Source: Schistosoma mansoni
Lineage: Eukaryota > Platyhelminthes > Trematoda > Strigeidida > Schistosomatidae
Assembly: GCF_000237925.1 (NCBI RefSeq)
Contig: NC_031498.1
Location: 19,740,837 to 19,804,836 of the forward strand
Length of the DNA stretch: 64,000 nucleotides
Reading direction: 5' to 3'
Shown here: one piece after another, positions 1-10,699 of the stretch
Position numbering within the stretch: the first letter of the stretch is position 1
Layout of the letters: every line of letters begins with the position of its first letter
Position numbers and translations under genes: made by a program
The notes under the pieces: generated by a model
Database searches by the model: none
What the model saw: the letters and a program-made list of their open reading frames with translations, nothing else
What the model was told of the DNA's origin: nothing

Positions 1-2219
1 CATCACATACAAAATTATTCAATAGCCATGAATTATTAATAAGTGGACAATTTAACTACAGTTAGATAATATCTGATAATTCAACAAGAACTAGGCAGAT
101 CATACGATATCTTAAGGTTGAATTATAAGTGAAATATAAATGTAGGGGAACGAATGGAATTAGGTGGATTATTCACTTAACCAAAGTCACTGCCTACACG
201 TCGTTATCTGATTTAATTATAAATACACATCAGCTGTAAGTATGGTGATTTAGTATTTGACAACACAGCTTCCTATGTTATCTTTGCTTTTTTCCATTCT
301 CCATAAGTAAATTGATAAAGCGATAAGAATGTGCTTATTATACTATATCTGTTGCAGTTACACTACAAAATCTGTCGTTTCGTACTCACTTAAATTACAA
401 ATAATTCATTTTTGATTTAAGCAGTACACGAAATATCAATGGAACACAATATCACAAATGGTATGGATTATGTTCCAATAAAACTGTTGTAAGAAATTTT
501 ATTAACAAAGAATGAAAACAATAAAAGTTGATGAATCTCCATGTCATAACATTAATAAACAAGTCAAGTAAATTCTATTGTTTCCAACTTATTTAATTAT
601 GTGATAACACTTTGACAAAACAATTTCAAAGGTATTGATTCAATTTCTTACCTCATATAAATCACCGATGTTATCCTATTTCGATCGAATTTACTTATTT
701 ACATATGTTTATTCAAATACTCCTGATAGAGACAAATCAGTAGATACAAAACAATTATTCTCAACTATGGTGTAACAGAGTTTACACATGTGAAGTAATT
801 AAAAGTAATCATCAGTGAGTACTGTGGACTTTGTCGATTTGCTGTAACACCGAATTGCTATAATAAAGGGCAAATTGTTTATAATCAGTAAAATCAGTTC
901 ATCATTTTACATGTTTCCCCATACGGTAAAACTCTATTGAATTATAGTTGATGAATGTTGACAATATTAATTCTCTCATACTAATCAAGATCTCCAGCAA
1001 ATAGTTTAATGTAAAAAAAGATAGGTGAAACTGAACATTCTCAAATCTTACAAGATTTTAACGTAAGAATTTATCTGTAGTATTCAATCGTTCCCTGACT
1101 AGCATTTATTTCCTGTATATATGTTATAAACATTGTGTAAACCTCTGTAAAGTTGTCAGTTATTTTGTACCACAAGTCGATATCACTGGAAACAATCCCC
1201 AAAAATTTATTGTCTGTACCTAAAAGCCCCTGAACATCCATAACATCAAATTCATTTATTCAGTTTGGATTTACTTCACCACCTATTTTTAGTGTGATGA
1301 AAAAAAATTCAACGGTTGATAGATTTTGATTGTGAAAAGCCAACTGAATAAATGACCAAAAGTCATCTTATTTTAGTATTATTCTCAATGCTATTCGAAA
1401 AGCATCAAGCAAGAAGTAATTCGGTATAATGACACGTTCATTCAAATCAGAACTACTTTTCAGACTTACTTTCAATATTACAGAAGTCCAGTCTTATTTA
1501 ATAGTTCTACATCTAACTTAGCTGTAGGCTGTTTAGGGTTTAATAAGTTTTATGCTTAATGGCCGCCTCTCTCTTTTAATAGTATTAAACAGAGTTGACT
1601 TATTTAATTCTGTATGTTTAGTACAGAGGGAAATTCTCTGTATCTAATCATTCAACAAGTTTACTTTGATCATCATAGGTATTATAAAAATATAACTATG
1701 TAAGTAAATAATAATGATTTCAGAAAAACATTCTTCGAACAGTGACTAATAGGTAAGCATCATTAGTCTTGAAAGGTTTGATTGGTTCTTCTCTGATAAA
1801 TTCTTCATCCTTTGAAACGTATTGTTCTGTAAGACATCATAGGAGATAACTTCAAGCTAAGCAAGCTATTTAGAGATATTTTGCTAGCAATGAGTCCATT
1901 GTTATAACTTTATTTATTGAATTGTCTTTGAAGGATTTATTACCTTTGTATTCCTTTGCATTTTCAATGACTGTTTTATGCGATTAACCTCCAAACATAT
2001 AGTCGACAGATTTTAGCCGCATGAAAAGACATTGAGACTATGTCGATATTTTCACCGTCCGTTTATTGACCTGAATCTAATGTTCCCAGCAATTTATGTA
2101 CGATGCATTATCTAAGTAACAACTTTGAAATATAAATGATCGTAAACAAATGTTACTACAGAACATACTGTATAACCCAGATATAAATAAAACCAGAATA
2201 TGTATGAATTTAATGCACT
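1..2219. other. AT-rich intergenic DNA, no gene seen
   Basis: No open frame here looks like a known protein, and no RNA gene or intact mobile element is recognised. Composition is strongly AT-rich with frequent stops on both strands, as expected for flatworm intergenic or intronic DNA. Confidence 0.6.
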
Positions 2220-2235
2220 TAAGCTTCTCGTCTTA

Positions 2236-2973
2236 AACGACCAGTGTAGCAGCAGCCTCAGAAGCAGTAGATTCAATATAAACAAAGGGAAAAGCAAGAC
2301 TCTCCGATACAACAAAACATGCACCAATCAAATTACACTTGACGGAGAAGCTTTGGAGGGTGTGGAAACCTTTACATATCTGGGCAGCATCATTGATGAA
2401 CACGGTGGATCAGATGCAGATGTGAGGGCGAGAATCGGCAAAGCAAGAGCAGCATATCTGCAACTGAAGAACATCTGGAACTCAAAACAATTGTCAACCA
2501 ACACCAAGATCAGAATTTCCAATACAAATGTCAAGACAGTTCTACTGTATGGGGCGGAGACGTGGAGAACTACGAAAGCCATTATCCAGAAGATACAGGT
2601 GTTTATTAACAGCTGTCTACACAAGATACTTCGGATCCGATGGCCAGACACTATCAGCAACAAGTTACTGTGGGAGACAACAAACCAGATTCCAGCGGAG
2701 GAAAAAATCAGGAAGAAGCGCTGTAAGTGGATTGAGCACACTTTGAGGAAACCACCCAATTGTGTCACAAGACAAGCCCTCACATGGAATCCTGAAGGTC
2801 AAAGGAGAAGAGGAAGACCAAAGAACACATTACGCCGAGAAATACACACAGACATGAGAAGAATGAACAAAAAATGGATAGAAGTAGAAAGGGAGGCCGA
2901 GGACAGAGTGGGTTGGAGAATGCTGGTCAGCGGCCTATGCTCCATTGAGAGTAACAGGCGTAAGTAAGTAAGT
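2236..2973 (+). mobile_element. 5'-truncated RTE-type non-LTR retrotransposon (3' end of reverse transcriptase ORF)
   Basis: An open frame through the insert to a stop at 2967 encodes the C-terminal part of an RTE-like reverse transcriptase. Visible motifs are [13 protein letters not shown], the [17 protein letters not shown] block, [10 protein letters not shown] and a basic RRRGRPK tail. The catalytic palm (F/YADD) lies in the missing 5' part. The 3' end carries a TAAG tetranucleotide tail (2961-2976), as RTE elements have short tandem-repeat tails. The insert is bounded by a 16-bp near-perfect duplication (2220-2235 and 2973-2988, one mismatch), which marks target-primed insertion. The frame is still open over about 240 codons, so the insertion looks fairly recent, but it cannot move by itself. 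Confidence 0.9.
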
Positions 2974-3568
2974 AAGCTTCCCGTCTTAGTGAATTGTCCA
3001 ATTTGAGTAACATTTACGAATCACCATCACTATAATTTAAGTTGTCAATAAATGAAATGAATAAACTGGGGGATTTTCGTAGTAAAGTCATTCTATTGGT
3101 GTTAAAAATCATTTCCAAAAAACAGTACTCTTAATTCAAACGTTAATGAATAAGAAAATTACTTACAGGATAATTCAAGTAAAATCATCCCATTTTAAAC
3201 GTACGCCCACATACTACAACAATGCTGAGCGCAAGTTAACTGCTTATGGTAAGACACAAAAACAAACATTCAAAAACGAGTGAATATCAATGATTTCTAA
3301 ATCTATACTATTTTGCAAATCATTTCAACAAAACTGGTTTCGGTGACGCTTGCATTTTATCTAATTTATTTATAATAAGTACTTGGCTGATAGTTACACA
3401 ATGTTCAATGACATCATACTATTCAAAACTAGATTGTAGAAAGTATTTTCACCCATAGATGTCGACGGCTTTTTATAATCAAACTGAATCCAGCAATAAT
3501 TGGATAGGTGGCGAATAAAACTGTTTAACATCTAAGCTAATCCACGCCGTCAGATATTCATGATAAAT

Positions 3569-3592
3569 TATATATATATATATATATATATA
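3569..3592. repeat. (TA)n microsatellite
   Basis: Uninterrupted TA dinucleotide run of about 24 bp. Confidence 0.95.
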
Positions 3593-5202
3593 ACTAATCG
3601 GACATTTACACAAATGAAAAGCTGATATCCTTTGTACTTCAAGAAAACTGGACTTAGAAATTGCCTATTCATGATAACTATTCTCCCTACTAAGAATCCT
3701 AAATAATTTGTAATTTCATTATCGAATCCCCTAACAATTTACTCCTGGATTAAATGGTAAACTCAAACGCTGCAACGATGTTCACTCAGATGACTTTTGC
3801 ACGTCAATACTGTGAAAACGTAACTTCCATTCAATATAAATCACAGAAAAGTGTGTATTCTGTCAGAACCACGATTATAAAAGATGTAATTCTTTAAAAC
3901 AGAAATGAAAATCCAGTTTCCTACTCAATTATACAAGCTACAAATGACTGATAAAATTCATTATAATCAGTTATTGTTAATATCTTCATCAGTTTCAATG
4001 AAACAAACCACATGAATTATATTAACCAAAAAAACTAGAACAGTAAATGTGAGAGGAATGAATATGTGATAAGATAGAATCTAATTTGTGAAATACCAAG
4101 TCTGTTGTTAATCCTAAAATTCAATTTCATTTTGTAGAAATTTATTCCTGAATAAATGTAGGAGTCTTATTCTAGCATCAAAATACTTGCTTGGTTTGAT
4201 AATTTCTGAACAGATTTTCTATAATAATTAAACATTTATATAGTTGACTTAAATTCTATATCTTACTAAATTGACTTATCTCAACAATGAACTTTTATTA
4301 TGTCCTCAAGTTATAATACATCTGTGAGGACAAAAATTGTTACAATATTAATTGTGTATGATTGGTAATATTGAGTAACCATCCAATTAATTAATACGAT
4401 GATACCATCTTATTTAACATCCATAATGTGCTAAGCTACTTATGATTTATTTTGTACAGGTTGTTCTTAACATAAACGGAATCCTCAATCACTATCGATA
4501 ATAAAAATGTCTTTCTAACTCCATAGTCTTTTGAAAATGAATTGAACACACACTATGTTATAAGTATATATATATGCATACATATATATTTAGTAATTTT
4601 GTGTTTATGTGGATGAGTGTATTTCTGACGGATTATCTGCATTATGAAAGAGAAGTACTGGGGAGGAAATATTATGTTCGATAAGAAAAAAAGACTTTTG
4701 TTGAATAACGTAAGAAGATATTAGATTACCAACAAAAAAGTCAGTCAACATAATAAATAACAAAAAAGTCTGAATAAGCATGGAAGATCGACAAGTGGAA
4801 CGTCTTTCGTTCCTTAGAAAAACAAAGGTATGACGAAAAGTTGAACAAAAGAAACAAAGACTATATTGTCCCAAAGGAGAAACATAGATCACGTGTTGTG
4901 CACGAATCATGTACGCATACACACGTCATTTGCTTGAGAGTGAGTAAGACAGATAAAACAATAGTAAAATTATGCACATTGTTATGTAAATTAAGTGGGT
5001 ATGTATTTCTGTATGTGTGTGCACGCTAAAACATAAATTTTAATAAATGAAAGTAAAAGGAATCAGAGAGACAGCAAATTCATCAAACGGGAAGAAATTC
5101 ATCAACGAGGTCAATTTTGTTTAGTGGATGAAAATATAAATGTAATATATGAAGTTTTATAAATTGGTAATGCTTTATAGCCCTCTACTTACTCTGAACG
5201 AA

Positions 5203-5221
5203 GTATATATATATATATATA
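5203..5221. repeat. (TA)n microsatellite
   Basis: Uninterrupted TA dinucleotide run of about 19 bp. Confidence 0.95.
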
Positions 5222-5611
5222 ATGTTGCGATCACTAATAAACAATTATTTAGAAAATAATTACAACTGAACAGTACCCCAAGAGAAACGGAAAATAAAGA
5301 AAACCACGTAATCTTCTCAACATTCCTTTTTCTTACTTTCGCCCATCAACTCGTATGAAAGCAATGAAATGTTTGAATAGGTAGGGATTACAGCAGCAAT
5401 CATTTGGGGTGATATATAATTAAAACTAATTCTGTATAAATAATGTACAGAGATAAAATAGCTCACTCATGAACGCATACGTACATACATATACAAATAC
5501 ATACAACTCACACACGTTATCAGTAAGAGAAAAACAAGGATACAACCAATGTTTAAAGTCGAGCAATGAGTTAGAGTTTCTTTGTGTGTTCAACCATATA
5601 CCATAAATATA

Positions 5612-5624
5612 CAGTATATATATA

Positions 5625-5660
<36 letters not shown>
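5612..5660. repeat. (TA)n microsatellite, interrupted
   Basis: Long TA run interrupted by GTATA units at its 5' side. It accounts for an apparent Tyr/Ile-repeat open frame on the minus strand. Confidence 0.95.
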
Positions 5661-5663
<3 letters not shown>

Positions 5664-6836
5664 CGAAAGGCTGCCATACTTCGCACTTAGAAATCACTTA
5701 GACGACATATGCTAGAAAAATAATAATAGTAATACACATGTGTATAAATGTAGTCTACTTGATTAAGTATAAATAAACAAATGATATGAAAAGTAATTAA
5801 CAGTAACAACCATTTTGGTGACACATCAAATTAACATGCATATATATATTACATTTAGTCTAATAGGCGGGTAAGAAGTGGAATTCAAATGTTACGAGGA
5901 AATCATAAGCATTGATCATAAATAATAATATACAAAACACACATATACTTGAAAATTATATTTCTCAAAAATAAAATATCTAACGACTTGACACTAATCA
6001 TGATTAACTGTATTGTTATTTGTGTTGATTGATTGTATCGTGCTATTACAAAAGTAAGGATAGAGAACGGTCAAATAGGAAAAGAAATGATACAAAAAAA
6101 TAATATTATTATCACCAATAAATAAAATGACAACAAACCAATTGTAAGAAAAAGCAAATAAAAGAGAGAGGAAGAAATAGAAATCATGAGATCATACATT
6201 TATATATGTGTAACACAGTAAATAAGATAGAAATTGCACTGTAATATTGAGTCATAACACATATGCGTGTTTGTATGTGTATTCATAAATAAATACAAAG
6301 AGATTTTGTTGCAGTACTTGTAAACATGCATTAAGAATAAATAAAAACTGAGGTAAAAACTTGGTAAGGAAGAATGTATACAATAGGGTGTATTATCATA
6401 GAATGAATCAATAAGTGACAGTCTGGCAGTTTGAGGATGAGAGGGATTAGGATAGGAGTTGAAAATCAACGTATTCGAAATAAACTAAAGTTTAGCTAAA
6501 TAAACAATACATATTGACAGAACACGCATCACAGCCCATCCATAATCACTCATAAATATTAGTTAACAGTAAACGCATAAGTACACAAATACACGCAAGC
6601 ACAGGTAGAGGATATGAGAAAAGGGAATCAAATTAAGACATAAATAATAACTATGCATTCTATGGAAGGATAAGGTTTAAAATAAAACCGAAAAAGTACA
6701 TAATCTTTTGCTTCTCATAAACGGAACGGATGGGCTGAAGGGAGAAATAAAGGACTATTAGTACAATAACTTCCATGATCGGTAGCAAATATATCAACCA
6801 GCTTCAACGAGAAATTAAGTTTTTGAGCATGTTGAA

Positions 6837-6838
<2 letters not shown>

Positions 6839-6870
<32 letters not shown>

Positions 6871-6871
6871 T
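6839..6871. repeat. (TA)n microsatellite
   Basis: TA dinucleotide run with one TTTA interruption near its end. Confidence 0.95.
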
Positions 6872-7927
6872 GAAAGCAGATCTGAAAGGTTTGTTATAAA
6901 CATTCTCCTCCCTCAGACACATACACATTCACATACACATTCACATACATTCGCAATTCTCTTTGATTAGAATAGACTCAAAAACCAGGACAAGATCAAA
7001 CATTCAATTGCAACAGTCTCACTTCTTTTTCCTCTTCACAAAATGAAAACCACTCAAAAAAAAATTAATAAAATTCATAAGAAAGCAACAATGATAATAA
7101 TAGTAGTAAGCTGAATAAAACTACAATTAAAAAACAAATGGAATAAAGAAATAAATAATAAGTTAATTTATTAGGTATTTGAAATCAGAGTTTAGAAAAA
7201 CAAATCAGGTAAGATAAAGTAATAAATGCATCATTGATCTGTATGAACTCCTACGAACTCATTGATTGACTGAACCATTTATTTTGTACAGTAGAACAGA
7301 ATAAGGTGTAGAAATATAATTTCAGTCAGAATGAAGTTGAACCTGATAGGGAGAAAGAAAAAAGGAATCAAAACAGTTTTAATAAATTAGTAGTTGATGG
7401 ATACTGTAATTGAAAATGTCCAAAGTTCAATAAATCTATTATCATTTGAATTTCTGTTTACATATGACAATTTTATCTAAACCTGATGAACTACGTGTAT
7501 GTACAAATGTTAGGAATGTTAAAAAGTGGCAATTCTTACTTGAGCATAAATACACTAGTATATAGTTGGGAAAAAAAAGATTTAGGCACAAATGGAAGTT
7601 TATAGTACATAATTTTTATTCGTTACAAACACATGCTTTTTCCTCTAGAAAGCTTAATAGGTAACGACACACACCAAGTTTCAATACACAACTGATCAAA
7701 ATGCAAGCATATGAGGTATAAAATGTGTATTTTATTAAGGTCAAAGTAAAAAGTCACAATATTCCTTTTATGAAAGTCAAATCAAATCCAATAATAAATA
7801 TTGCATAATAGCAATAATGATAATAATAATCATGATAGTGGTAGTAATAATAATAATCTCAAACCCTTAGTAATAATGATATAAACATCGTATCTGTTAA
7901 ACAAGTTGGCAACTATCTTTACTAAGT

Positions 7928-8000
7928 AACTTAATGGACAAGGTATTGGCGTTTGAAGCGAAAGGTACTGGGTTCAAGTCCTAATTTGAACATCAATACA
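7928..8000 (+). repeat. tRNA-like SINE head (remnant)
   Basis: The sequence resembles a tRNA internal promoter: an A-box-like TTAATGGACAAGG, then about 40 bp downstream a B box GGTTCAAGTCC. The flanks do not pair as a tRNA acceptor stem, so this is a tRNA-derived SINE head rather than a working tRNA. Similar fragments lie near 41.5 kb and 43.8 kb. Confidence 0.45.
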
Positions 8001-9019
8001 GGAATGTGTCCTTTTAGCTGAAAGTTCTGAATTTTCACAGAACCGAATTTCCGCTAAAGAAAATTTAAACTAAGTGGTTTTGAAATCAGATACTAGGTTT
8101 TATAGTGGTAGATATGCTTTTCTCAAAATTTATATTCATTAGAAACAGGTAATTAAGTGAACAATTTCTTAAAATATTTGGAGCATCATCTACATGTTAC
8201 CTGTCTGTGATTTAAATTTAAATGATATCGAAAAACAACCAGAACTAGAACTCGAAAAAAAACGTTATCAACAGCTTATAGATACTACTGAAGTGAAAAA
8301 TTATAAGCAGCTAATATGTGGGTCCCAATGTAATAACGAAATACTGGTTCCCGTAACACACAGAAATAACAAGAGTATGCATAAACGTAGTATTTGATGT
8401 ATTTGCATGGATATTAGAAAGATAGTAAATAATTTCTGAATGTTAATAGTATTATGATCCATTAAACATACACAAATAAATCATTGTTTAAAATGTTTCG
8501 CTTCGATATTTAATAGGAAACGATATGCCCAAGTAGCCATGATAATTTTGTGAAAAATTTTTAAACTTTAACTCTGGCTACTAGTTTAAAAGTAAGCAGA
8601 AATAGTAATAATAATAAACACATGATATTCTGTATTATTTACGTAATTCTTTATAGCCAGTCAAAGGCAACATATACACATGAAGTGTACTAATCTGCAG
8701 TAAGTTTTCTATCCATCCAAATAGTTTAGACGGTGAAGATTAAAGATATAAAACAATAGTTTTTGAATAAAAAAATAAGAGTAGAAACGGAAAATGTAGG
8801 CATTTATTTGTGCAAACTAAGAAATAGTTAAATAATACACTTAAGTGTGACTAGTGATGTCTAACGAAATTAACTTGTGTTCAATTTTGATTACTTTTGA
8901 ATATACGCCCAAAATTATGAAGTTTTCAGTAGATTGAAAGAAAACTAACGGTAGCTAAATCAAAACGTAACATCAGTCCATGAAATCAATGATGACTGGA
9001 CTGAAACATGTACATTCGT

Positions 9020-9310
9020 TCGAACTGTCTGGTTAGGGTCCACGCAGTTACTTTAACCGGTGGTATGAGACGTCGGTTGATATGGATCAGAATCATTCGT
9101 AATGATGTAGATGGGTTCACGTTTTGTCTCAATTTAGATCCTGAGCTCCGAGAACACTTTATGTGTCTTTCTTCTTTAGATACTTCATCTTTTCTATTGA
9201 TACTGACACTGATACTAATTTTAACACTCTGGGATTTGTTTTGAATAGTTTACCTCGTTGTGCAATAACAGTGAGGCAACTTGAACCGACGCACATATAT
9301 CTCAGATTAT
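9020..9310 (+). mobile_element. RTE-type retrotransposon 3'-end relic
   Basis: This stretch is alignable by eye with the 3' end of the long RTE at 49-52.8 kb (reverse complement of about 49040-49330). Shared blocks include TTGG/TTAGGGTCC near the start, the GATC/GATATGGMTCAGAATC block, and a terminal ACTTGAACCGACGCA. It is diverged and carries no intact frame, so it is an old truncated copy. Confidence 0.6.
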
Positions 9311-9957
9311 GCATCTCTAAATAACCAACTAACTTTTTGGAAAATCATCTAAAATTTACCACGCTTAAGGTTATTTCACTATATTATTCCGCCAAAAATT
9401 AAATCCTATTATGCCGATAGACCAGTTTCGTATGCAAAAGTTTATTGGAAAGTTGGAGCTGATTCCTTAGATGCGTGTGTATGTGAATATAATTACCAAA
9501 GTAAACGAAGAATCCATCAAGTGAGCATGTCATCTCAGAAAATATAATGTATAACCAATAATAACGCTGGAGATGGTGATAAACAAACACTAGTGATGAA
9601 TATTATAAATTATGATCTTTATCACTTCTTAATTGCTTATTTATGGGCTGTGAAATGAAAATGTCATTACACAGATATTTACTTATCGATTATCAGATAA
9701 ATGGAATTAAACTACTCAAATATAGTGAGTAGTGAAAAATTGTTTAGAAGAGGTAGTGAAGAACCTGATGGCCGGTAATCATAGCCACCCAGAATATTGT
9801 TTTTCCAAACAAATTAATCAATCACATTGATTAAAAATTCATACTGCTACACCCAACATTTAATTCTGCTATATTCAGTTACACTTAAAGCTGATATGCA
9901 TCCTATAAATTCTGTTGGAACTAAATCTCTATCACATCGATCGATAAAAGTGGATTA

Positions 9958-10174
9958 TCAGAAGGGGTTTTGTGGAGATTTAGTATGTTTCATAATTGAA
10001 AGCATGAGTTAAGGGCTCTGGCTCGAGAGTGGTAGCTCCTGGGCTCGAATCTCGCGAGAGCGGGTTCGTGGATGCGCACTGCTGAGGAGTCCCATAATAG
10101 GACGAAACGGCCGTCCAGTGTTTCCAGGTTTTCCATGGTGGTCTAGTTTCAATTGACTCATGCTTTCAACTATG
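9958..10174. mobile_element. SINE (Sm-alpha-like), inverted pair, within one target duplication
   Basis: The unit starts with a minus-strand SINE 3' end (about 9958-10012) and continues directly into a plus-strand copy (about 10013-10174). The plus copy has a tRNA-like head (GGGCTCGAATCTC near 10049), a hammerhead core (10077-10120) and the family tail TTCAATTGACTCATGC. The whole unit is flanked by the 12-bp direct repeat AAAAGTGGATTA (9946-9957 and 10175-10186), so it went in as one piece. The family resembles the S. mansoni alpha SINE, known for hammerhead ribozymes. A second locus at 28 kb has the same inverted arrangement. Confidence 0.8.
10077..10120 (+). ncRNA. hammerhead ribozyme motif in SINE
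   Basis: All conserved parts are in place. Stem I is CACTG (10077-10081) with CAGTG (10116-10120). The core CTGAGGA is at 10082-10088. Stem II is GTCC (10089-10092) with GGAC (10100-10103) around a 7-nt loop. GAAA is at 10104-10107. Stem III is CGG with CCG, followed by GTC (10113-10115), which puts the predicted cut after C10115. Stem III has no loop, so activity may need a dimer or a register shift. Type I hammerheads in schistosome SINEs are established; cleavage of this copy is inferred. Confidence 0.75.
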
Positions 10175-10439
10175 AAAAGTGGATTAGTCATGTCAAACTC
10201 ATCACGTAAAACTTATTGTTAGTTACCTATAGTCGTAAATTCCACACTTTCCTTATAGGAAGAAATACTTTAATCACAAATCTAACTTTTGTTACGGTAT
10301 AACTAACTTCCATGTGATAGAATCATTTCACTATATCTGTTGCAATTCAACCCGTTTGGTGAAGTAATTGACTGACTACCGAGTAGTGACCAAAGTCATG
10401 CTTATCTAATCTTTTAGTGTTGATTTAATCATATCGATC

Positions 10440-10680
10440 AAGCTGGAGTGTAGTTACTGGTCCGAGCAACCCAACATCACATGTGACATCCTGAAAGACA
10501 AAGCGGTTTGAGGTAGTTAGGGAGGAAACCTTGGTTGACATAGGTTTCGTGCCAGCTTGTACTCATCAGCAAGACATACCTTCACGCTTAAGAGGACCGA
10601 TGTCTCTATGAGAATCGAACCCGATTCACCTGCTTTCAGAGTCCCAGATGTTACCATTGAGCTATTCTGGTCGTTAACCA
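10440..10680 (-). mobile_element. tRNA-derived SINE, second family
   Basis: Read on the minus strand, the element begins with a tRNA-like head (10680-10611): A box TAGCTCAATGGTAACA and B box GGGTTCGATTCTC at ordinary tRNA spacing. A body of about 170 bp follows. The body contains CTGATGAG (10569-10562) and CGAAAC (10549-10544) followed by a GTC, a weak hammerhead-like arrangement with a poor stem II. It differs from the SINE at 9958. No clear target duplication was found. Confidence 0.6.
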
Positions 10681-10699
10681 TCACAGTGTAAAGTAACCT

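Larger units (their letters stand above)
2989..7920. other. AT-rich intergenic DNA with TA microsatellites
   Basis: No gene is supported. The stretch holds several (TA)n tracts, an ACA/CATACA-rich minisatellite-like patch near 6917-6952, and many short runs of A or T. Open frames running through the TA tracts code only for Tyr/Ile repeats and are not believed. Confidence 0.6.

Noticed and set aside
5426-5686. Minus-strand frame with Tyr/Ile repeats (also at 6715-6903 and 52942-53208)
   Set aside because: The repeats are translations of (TA)n microsatellites.
7928-8000. True tRNA gene
   Set aside because: A and B boxes are recognisable, but acceptor and anticodon stems do not pair; SINE head instead.
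8194-8397. 67-residue plus-strand frame beginning MLPVCDLNLNDIE
   Set aside because: No domain, no supporting splice signals and no neighbouring exons; it may be chance.
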